Source of the DNA: Anthonomus grandis grandis
Lineage: Eukaryota > Arthropoda > Insecta > Coleoptera > Curculionidae
NCBI RefSeq assembly: GCF_022605725.1
Contig: NC_065550.1
Span: 8,742,001-8,806,000 of the forward strand
Length of the DNA stretch: 64,000 nt
Direction of reading: 5' to 3'
Shown: positions 56,608 through 64,000 of the stretch, one piece after another
How the letters are laid out: each line of letters starts with the position of its first letter
Numbering within the stretch: position 1 is the stretch's first letter
Notes under the pieces: generated by a model
What the model was told of the DNA's origin: nothing
Databases searched by the model: none
Seen by the model: the letters and a program-made list of their open reading frames with translations, nothing else
Translations under genes and position numbers: made by a program

Positions 56608-58679
56608 CTAAATATGAAACTCAAAAAAACATTGCCTCTCTGGAAAAATGCATAAATAAAGCTTACATTTCACACAAAAAAATTTTGTTTTCTTTGTACA
56701 GCCTTGATTACGGCAGCGCATATAGGAATTTTTGTTATTAACACTGCATATTGGTAGATGTTCATTACCAGTGGTCCTGACATCTCTTGGTGGCATCTCC
56801 GACTTCTTGCATTTTTTAGCAGGTTGACTTGTTTCTTCATCTAATGAAGAAGTTGGATCTTAAAAACCTTTTGCTTGTGCCCCAAGGGCAAGAGATTTCC
56901 CGATATACAGTTTAAATTCAAGTAAGTCCTTGATAGAGTTTTTTCTATCTCCACGAGCGAAGCAGTCTTGACGGTATTTAACCCACGAATTTGTAATTGC
57001 CAAGTCCACAAAATGCCAGAAAACTCCTACCGGCCATTTTTTTGTTCGCATGCAAATGCGATAGTAAGATATTAGTCTATCACACATGTCCACTCCTCCC
57101 ATAGAATGGTTGTAACTAGTGACAAAGTTTGGACATGAAACAAGAAGGTACTTATTATTTTTCTTGTCCCATCGGCGTACTTCTGTTACTGGCACAGAGC
57201 CTGAAGATGTTGATGCCATTGTTACTGATCTATTGTCCATCCATTTCAGAATGGTCATTTTTTTGTCTTCTCGCACAAACTCATCAAAGGAACCACGACC
57301 ATTCGAGAGGAGTTCTTTATCATTTTTTATTTTGCTCCTAAGATCTCGCGGAATTCTGTTGTTCATAATTGTCCCTGTTCTCAAAATTCCTTTTGTTAGT
57401 AAATGATCCAGTAGCTTGACTGAAGTGAAGTAACGATCAAAATAAATTATGTGCCCTGGCGACAAATCTTCTGAAAGCTTCTTTACAACCGATCCACCTA
57501 TTCCCATATTTTGATCGGGAGAACCATCTGGCCAAGTTTTTGCACCTTGATAAATCATAAAATCTAAAACCAGTCCGGAAGGTGTAGCTAAAACAAAATT
57601 TTTGAGTCCTACTGGATTTGGCTTGTTTTTAACGTACTGTCGAGAAGCAGTAGTGCCTGTGAAGGGGATCATCTGGTCGTCGGTGCTTAATTCTTTACTC
57701 CTTGTAATACACTTTTTACGAATCGCATCGATGATAGGTTGAACTTTCCATAGCCAATTTGACTGCTTTACCTCATTTGAAACACTAAGATTGTTAACAA
57801 CATGTAGAAAATTTCTTAATTTAAAAATACGGTCTCTGGGTAGCTGAGTAATGCAAGATATTTCAATTCTCTTCATAAAATACAACCGCAGCCGTGGAAG
57901 TCCAAAAATGCCCATTAAAATATGTATTCCACTCAATATTCGATATTCTTTGGCTGTCGACTTTAGTGGTTTTTTTTTTCATTTGCTTGCATGGCACGAA
58001 TATTACTTTGTTCTGATAAATTTTCCCAAAAATAATCTGGAAAGTATTCATAAAAATAGTTCAGGGGTGTCCAATACTCATGATCATCTTGTAACTGCCA
58101 TTCCGGATCAAGGTAGACATCTTCTCGACTTTCAAAAACATTTCTTTTCCATTTTACTTCTGCGGTTTTATTTTTTGTTTGCTCCTGGAGAACCTGCTCT
58201 CTTATTCTGGATAAGGGAACATTATCGTCATCAGACTCCTCTTCAATGGTATCAGAAACCGAATCTGCGTCTGCCGGTGCCGGCTCGTCGTCTTCATTAT
58301 CATTTGCCTCAATTGATTCACTGTTTTCAGCGGTGATTTCCTCATCATCGCTCAAGTAGAAGTCACTGTCATTTAGAATCTCTTCAAGATCTTTATCTGT
58401 CAGTGGTTGCATACCACCTTAAAAAAAAAGACGAAATAATAACAACAATAAAATTTAAAATTTTTGGGTAAAAAGTAAAAACTTGAACCAAATACAGTCC
58501 CGACGTCCAAAATACTGCACAAAATCAAAAGCCGAACACTCTGTAAAGCGACGTTACATTTTCTGTACGTATATTTGTTGATTTACTAAATAGCAGTCAA
58601 TTTATTTAGTTTTAATCAGTATTTTATCAAAACAATCGATAATAATGCAAATATTACCTAGTTTCTGATACGACGCCAT
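56608..58679 (-). pseudogene. piggyBac-like transposase gene, two exons
   Basis: Main exon 58417-56608. A likely 22 bp first exon (58679-58658, MASYQKL) with G|GTAATA donor and TTTTTTTAAG| acceptor joins in frame to give MASYQKLGGMQPLTDKDLEEI. The acidic N-terminus is followed by the DDD transposase core: STDDQMIPFTGT, IIYFDRYFTSVKLLDHL and HSMGGVDMCDRLISYY hold the three aspartates. After a TAA at 56860-56862 the same frame encodes a C-terminal cysteine-rich domain (RCRNQGCTKKTKFFCVKC). The other break is a frameshift in the ten-T run at 57970-57979. Terminal repeats and TTAA ends were not found, so a domesticated gene is not excluded. Confidence 0.8.
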
Positions 58680-58725
58680 GATTTATAATACAACACCTGT
58701 TCCGTCAAAACAAAACTGAATAAAA

Positions 58726-58770
58726 TCCACGTCCAGTCCGCTGCACGGCGCGGCGGGCTCCAAATCACGT
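58726..58770. repeat. Outer inverted repeat around the Harbinger cluster, left arm
   Basis: CACGTCCAGTCCGCTG...GCGGGCTC pairs in inverted orientation with 61898-61947 (GAGCCCG...CAGCGGGCTGGACGTG), which contains an AT-rich insertion. Possibly ends of an older element enclosing the cluster. Confidence 0.45.
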
Positions 58771-58774
58771 TTAA

Positions 58775-58945
58775 GGTCGGGGCACACATATCCGTACCGA
58801 GGACGCACCGTGCCCGCAGCGCAGCTCGGCCGTGTCTCGGTTGTCAACAACACTATAGTAATCATATGGCGAAGTCTTAACATCAGCGCACCGTGCCCGA
58901 GCATGTAGCACGCACCGCATCCGTGACGAGTGGGAATAGTTTTGA
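58775..58945 (+). repeat. 171 bp TTAA-flanked repeat, copy 1
   Basis: Runs from GGTCGGGGCACACATATCC to GGGAATAGTTTTGA, with TTAA on both sides (58771-58774 and 58946-58949). It has no terminal inverted repeats. Its first ~70 bp match the terminus of the adjacent Harbinger element. CGCACCGTGCCCG occurs twice inside. Confidence 0.85.
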
Positions 58946-59154
58946 TTAAAGGTCGGGGCACACATATCCGTACCGAGACCGCACCATGCCCGCAGCGTAG
59001 CTCGGCCGTGTCTCGGTGCGTTATCTCCCAAAACACACGTCTCCGACACACGGCCGCATCCCGAATCGCATTGGACGGTCACGACGCACTTCAAAGTATT
59101 CAGTTTGGATCGAAACTTAATTGGGTTGGTACATTAAATTTATTTTAAAGAAAA

Positions 59155-59475
59155 ATGTTCTCGAAATTTGGTAATAGTGAATTAGCAACGCTAGCTATTG
59201 CATTGGATGAAGAGGAAGAAAACAAAGTCAGAAATAAAAAGAAAAACTTGAGAAGAAAATGGATACCCGGTGCTTGGAAAGCAAGAACTATAGAAGGAGA
59301 ATTCAGCACACTATTTCCTCATCTAATGGATGACGAGACAAAATTCTATCAGTACTTTAGAATGACACAATCCACGTTTCATAAGCTACTGAAAAACTTG
59401 GAAAAAAATTGATGAGGAAAGATACCTTTTAAAGGTTGTCAATAACACCAAAAGAAAGGCTAGCGGTGTGTTTGA
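59155..59475 (+). pseudogene. Harbinger transposase N-terminal exon
   Basis: MFSKFGNSELATLAIALDEE, then KWIPGAWKARTIEGEFSTLF and DDETKFYQYFRMTQSTFHKLL, the HARBI1-type N-terminal region. A frameshift at the seven-A run (59402-59408) and another before 59450 lead to TPKERLAVCLR followed by a consensus donor G|GTAAGT at 59476, so an intron is predicted. The DDE exon was not found. The first seven codons lie inside the terminal inverted repeat. Confidence 0.75.
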
Positions 59476-59995
59476 GGTAAGTTATTTACATTATAAAATA
59501 AAACACATTTACATTCTAAGATAAAAGCCAAATAAGTCAATCTTTCTAATATCAACTTTCAAATTTTAGTTTTAAACATGTAAACTTTTTAATTTTGATT
59601 AATGTAAGAATTTTAAATTGTGTTTGTCGGTATGTGGTGTTGTTTTGGTGGCGTGCCATTTCCGTACGTAATATTTGCTTACAAGAGTTTTTAAGGATCA
59701 TTTAGTACCATATCTGCGTACCATAAGCGACGGTTCCCGAAGCAGGAAGTTTTAAAAATTATACATATTTAGTTCCATTTTCGTATAGCAGTTAATTAAT
59801 ATTTTGATAATCATATAAATTGAAGCCTCCACCCAAAATAGCCGAGTTTTTTATGCACTCTTAAAAGAAGTTTAAATATGCATTACATTGTTTATTAGAG
59901 GCACTAATTTAGTAGAGGCAAACAGTATTTGCCTTTTTCTTACTTAATTAAAAACTCTATGCAACGCAACGCAATATGCAACGCAATATGAACTA
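59476..59995. other. Harbinger interior, presumed intron start
   Basis: AT-rich, with a short repeat of CAACGCAATATG near 59965-59990. No coding exon was recognised. Confidence 0.4.
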
Positions 59996-60402
59996 TTTGA
60001 TCATACAGTAATGGAAACTTCCTTATTTACTCTATTAACCTTTCAATTTCCATTTTGAATAGCTAAATTTTATTGCTCGTTCGAGACCGTACAACGCACC
60101 ATCACCATTGAAAATTAAACAAAACTATTCCCACTCGTCACGGATGCGGTGCGTGCTACATGCTCGGGCACGGTGCGCTGATGTTAAGACTTCGCCATAT
60201 GATTACTATAGTGTTGTTGACAACCGAGACACGGCCGAGCTGCGTTGCGGGCACGGTGCGTCCTCGGTACGGATATGTGTGCCCCGACCTTAATTTTCAA
60301 CGGTGACGGTGCGTTGTACGGTCTCGAACGAGCAGTAAAATTTAGCTATTCAAAATGGAAATTGAAAGGTTAATAGAGGAAGTATCCATCACTGTATGAT
60401 CA
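59996..60402. repeat. Long palindromic repeat split by the 171 bp repeat
   Basis: Arms 59996-60118 and 60290-60402 are inverted repeats (GATCATACAGT, ACCTTTCAATTTCCATTTTG and ACCGTACAACGCACC occur in both). Without the insert the centre would read GAAAATTAATTTTC, a perfect palindrome. The 171 bp repeat copy sits exactly in the central TTAA, which is duplicated. Confidence 0.8.
60119..60289 (-). repeat. 171 bp TTAA-flanked repeat, copy 2 (inverted)
   Basis: Reverse complement of 58775-58945 with about two differences in 171 bp. TTAA at 60115-60118 and 60290-60293. Recent relative to almost everything around it. Confidence 0.9.
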
Positions 60403-61056
60403 AAAAAATCATAAAAATATAGGAATACAGATTATAAAGACAGAGTGTGGAAGAAAATTTCTTTGGAATTGAACAAAAAAGGTAGTTCTAAATTTATAAA
60501 ACATTTTTTTAATAAATTTAATTCGAAAAATTAATAAATAATTTGTAGTATATTAGGGAGATTTTGGCAACATCCGGTTGTCTAGATGAGCGAATTTGTT
60601 TTAGTAAGCGGCTATTATAATTTGTTCCAGTTGTAATTATTTTATACACCGTGAAATTGATTCTTTTTTCTAAAATGCACTACAGCCCATTTTACAAAAA
60701 TCAAACGAAGATTGAGCTTGATATTTGAAGTGGTGTGTAAGATCAGGTGTAAAAAAACGACCTAGAAAATGTTCTAATTTATATTTTAGGATAGAAAACA
60801 TGCAGTTTTTTGAAAAGCTTTTATTTAACTTGCAAGGTATGTATGTATGTACATATGTAACTAACTATGTATGTTCGGTGCAAATCTTAAAACTCAAATT
60901 TGACCAACTTCTAGTTGTCCGATTTTGGTGAAATTTGGAACATATACGGTTTTTGGGGAAATTTGATACATTTGCGGTTAGATAGAGTAGCCCCAGGCTA
61001 GATCTCGCCGCATTTTTGGATAATAACTTTTGTAACTATTTTCGTAATATAAAGGC

Positions 61057-61113
<57 letters not shown>

Positions 61114-61666
61114 CGTAATTCCGGAGACAATGAAATTTAGTACTATTTAGTACTAAAATTATCTAAGGTTGGTACTTCTATATCCATAAAAAAAATATTA
61201 ATTAATTTTTCGAAATAAAACTTCTTCAAGTTAACGTTTTTATTCAAAAATTTTAATTTGATTTTAACAAACTCGTAACGATAGTTGTTTACGCAAATTC
61301 CAATTACTCAATATATTAGATTTTTATTTAGTTTTTAAATTTACATAAAAAAAGGTAACAAAGTTTAATTACCAATATTTTTACCACTAGATTCTACATT
61401 AGTTGTTTGGGATTTTTGTCTTAGAAAAAATTTTTTACGGCGAAGAAACCAAATAACTACTAAAAAACATGAATTTGAGACGATCTAGATTTTATTTACT
61501 ACATTTTAGCGAAAAAGATGCAACATCTAAAAAAACTGGCAAATATGATCCATAAATTAAATTATTTAAATTGCCCGGGCTGTATTTCCCTGCCAATCTA
61601 CCCTGCCCTCTATAGAACTAAAGAAATCATTTAGTTGTTCTCGTATTGCGAATACTGCATTTGTTG
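60403..61666. other. Harbinger interior without recognised genes
   Basis: AT-rich. Includes a TATGTA-rich patch near 60835-60870 and a long ATT array at 61059-61110. No transposase exon was identified. Confidence 0.5.
61059..61110. repeat. (ATT)n microsatellite
   Basis: About 17 perfect ATT units. Confidence 0.95.
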
Positions 61667-61947
61667 ATCATTACCAAATTTCGAAAAGATTTTTCTTTGA
61701 AATAAATTTAATGTACCAACCCAATTAAGTTTCGATCCAAACTGAATACTTTAAAGTGCGTCATGACCGTCCAATGCGATGCGGGATGCGGCCGTGTGTC
61801 GGAGATGTGTGTTTTGGGAGATAACGCACCGAGACATGGCCGAGCTACGCTGCGGGCACGGTCTCGGTACGGATATGTGTGCCCCGACCTTAAGTCGTCG
61901 TGAGCCCGTACTAATATATTTTGAAAAATGTACAGCGGGCTGGACGT

Positions 61948-63539
61948 GTGGACTGAAGAGGATATCGCGTCCCCTAACTGAGGGCTCAACGGCTAAAGAC
62001 AATCGTAACAAAAATTTGAAAGTGTCTTGCGGCCGTAACAAGAATAAAACAAATGTGCAGCAGACTTCCTAGAAAGAAGTAGAAAGACAGGTAGTAGATT
62101 TTTAATTTATATATGACATCCAAAAGCCATATTAAGTACTTTTTTGAGCAGAGCAGTTTCAAAAAAGTTCACTATAGACACATATCATATTTATATCACA
62201 TCTATATTCTGAAAAACACGAAGCTTACTGATAAAAATCTGATGTTTGCTGAGGAAGCTAACTGAGAAAAATATATTACTAGAGTTAATTAAAATTTCTT
62301 TGTGTTACTGACCATATTGTTAAAAGGCATATATTGGGTGATACAATATTTGCTTTTCTTACTGTGTTAGTGGTACTCGCAGTGTCTAAATTACTTTAAA
62401 TTAAAATAACTTATACATAATATTGTATTGCCATCCTGCAAGGACAAATAAAAAATGGTAAAAGCCGATGTGATTTAGTGATTTTGTATTTTCTATATTT
62501 AAAAGTGTCGGTTTTATTTTGCCTAGTGGGATGAAAGTGACACTTTTTTCCCATAAAGCAGAAAATATATCTCCATATTTTCCGATTTCGTATCTATATA
62601 GGCACTATGTAAGTTAATCAAAGCATGCAAAATCTAATTGGTTTCCCGTCTGCCGCTCGCATATTCGCAATAATTGCTTTTATAATTTGGTTAGGCAATA
62701 ATTTTGTGCTTTACTTGATTGCTAAAATGATTACCGCTCTGGTATTAAAGTTCCCTTAGTTATGTTACTTAAGTCTTCTTTTAATGTTCTTTTATGTTAA
62801 TAGGCTATAGGTTATTTAACTGACATAAAAAGGACACACCTGTGAAGTGTTTTAAATATCTTTGTTACCTTGAAAAACTAATATAAAAAATTGGGTTTTA
62901 ACGGGAATAAATAATTAACGGTATCCGTTTTCGCGAAGATTATCACCAATTTAATACAAATAAAAATATAGAGGAAAAGAAAAATTAAAGGAACTTAAAT
63001 CAATTTTAGCTAATAATACTTTAAAATTTACTCAAAATCATCTAATAAAATAAATAAATCTATTATACGACTAAAACATGTAAAAAGGTCTATATATTTA
63101 TTAAAATCCAGTTGTTAATTGCAAAGTGATAGGAATAAAAACGATTTGTAAAATAAACATTTAAAACGGGTTTAACAAAAACTTAATTTAACATTTAAAA
63201 AGTATTTTATTGAACCTTTATGATTTTTAAATAATTCTCATAATAATAACCATATATACATAATCTCATAAATACAACATTTAATAATAACCATAATAAT
63301 ATTAAAGATACCGATAATAAATAATTGAAGAACCAATATTCTTTTTAATAACAATAACACGGGAAAATTAAAAATGTCCACAAGAATTTTTCAAGAAGAT
63401 TCTTTGTCACCAACATGGTTCTGTTAGCATTGAACCCTCTATAACCCCTTAATAATACAAATATTGAATAAAGGCTCAAAACAAGTAACAATAAAAACTT
63501 ATCCCACCTATTGTACGTTATTGATTTAAAATTGTAGGC
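61948..63539. other. Gene-free AT-rich stretch
   Basis: No gene, inverted repeat or coding remnant was recognised. Confidence 0.4.
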
Positions 63540-64000
63540 ATGTCATCTGGACTTTAAGAAGAAAATAGAGAGATTTTAAAAACCAAACTCTCCTACAAAA
63601 ATCAAATCGCTGCTCTGAAAACTTGGGCAGTACCTACCCTGACCTACACTTTCGAAATTTTAAAATGATCCGATCTTGATCTAAATGAACTAGATAGAAC
63701 GACACGCCGAATGCTGACCAAGTTGTGATGTCTACATGCGAATGCATTAACAAAAAGTATGTAACTATCTCATAACAAAAGGAGGTCGAGGAATGGTGCA
63801 CATCTACAAGTTATGCAGATCCCAAGAGCAAAGTCTGAGACAACGACTCATTGAATTCAACAGTACATTAATGGGATTGGCAGACTAGGAAGGCCGAGGG
63901 TATATCTTTAAATCTGAAATACAGAGATCATATGGCAAGCTCTCAAATAGTCTACAGCCAGATATTGCTGAGAAACCGTCTTCTTCTATGCAGATGCTGA
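63540..64000 (+). pseudogene. R2-type LINE reverse transcriptase remnant, runs off the edge
   Basis: Frames broken by stops read TKLSYKNQIAALKTWAVPTLTYTFEIL near 63567-63660 and ITKGGRGMVHIYKLCRSQEQ near 63775-63835, resembling the post-RT region of R2/R4-like elements, where a GGRGL motif follows the LTYTF motif. Heavily mutated; its remaining part lies beyond the window. Confidence 0.55.

Larger units (their letters stand above)
58950..61890 (+). mobile_element. PIF/Harbinger-type transposon with long TIRs
   Basis: 2941 bp, ends AGGTCGGGGCACACA, duplication TAA at 58947-58949 and 61891-61893. Terminal inverted repeats of about 225 bp (58950-59175 and 61667-61890) are GC- and CpG-rich at the tips and themselves contain ACCGAGAC...GTCTCGGT. 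Only the start of the transposase is left; the interior holds a palindromic repeat and unrecognised AT-rich DNA. Confidence 0.85.

Noticed and set aside
58683..59148. Several cysteine- and arginine-rich frames in the Harbinger TIR and 171 bp repeat
   Set aside because: They recur only because the GC-rich repeats recur; no start context or homology.

Overview
This 64 kb window is eukaryotic nuclear DNA that is AT-rich and dominated by transposable elements. The spliced ciliary gene, the gypsy-type provirus with an env gene, and the BEL/Pao, piggyBac, Harbinger and Tc1/mariner relatives all point to an insect genome. A beetle is my guess but is not proven. There is no operon structure, rRNA, tRNA or CRISPR.

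The one convincing host gene lies on the minus strand between 44545 and 36843. Six coding exons with good splice sites encode the first ~388 residues of a protein resembling DRC11 (IQCA1), a dynein regulatory complex subunit of motile cilia and flagella. Its AAA ATPase half is not in the window. If the gene is intact, everything from 36842 down to position 1 is part of one very long intron.

Layout from left to right. 232-987 is a Tc1/mariner-type remnant. 1113-13666 is an errantivirus-like provirus (gag, pol and env on the minus strand) whose 3' LTR is split by a complete Ty3/gypsy element at 1307-5887; that element carries a tandem array of small hairpins. 14343-16200 is a decayed transposon encoding a DUF7869-like protein. 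16590-17075 is a mariner-type remnant with a hammerhead-ribozyme-like motif. 17130-23448 is a BEL/Pao element. 23524-27708 is a second, better-preserved DUF7869-like transposon with four exons and terminal inverted repeats. 29939-32315 is an almost intact IS630/Tc1-type element. 32815-36090 is a non-LTR retrotransposon.

Inside and downstream of the DRC11-like gene are four copies of one mariner-like family (39692-41000, 44848-48856, 50640-50906, 51000-55911). Two of them host full LINE insertions (45250-48375 and 51711-55280). The right end carries a piggyBac-like gene (56608-58679), a Harbinger element with ~225 bp inverted repeats (58950-61890) entangled with two copies of a 171 bp TTAA-flanked repeat, and an R2-like reverse transcriptase remnant running off the edge.

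Nearly all transposon genes are broken, several only at homopolymer runs. The most unusual observations are the hairpin array with co-varying stems, the DUF7869-like transposon pair, the 171 bp repeat sitting at the exact centre of a long palindrome, the hammerhead-like motif, and a LINE RNase H domain that has lost its whole active site while staying open.
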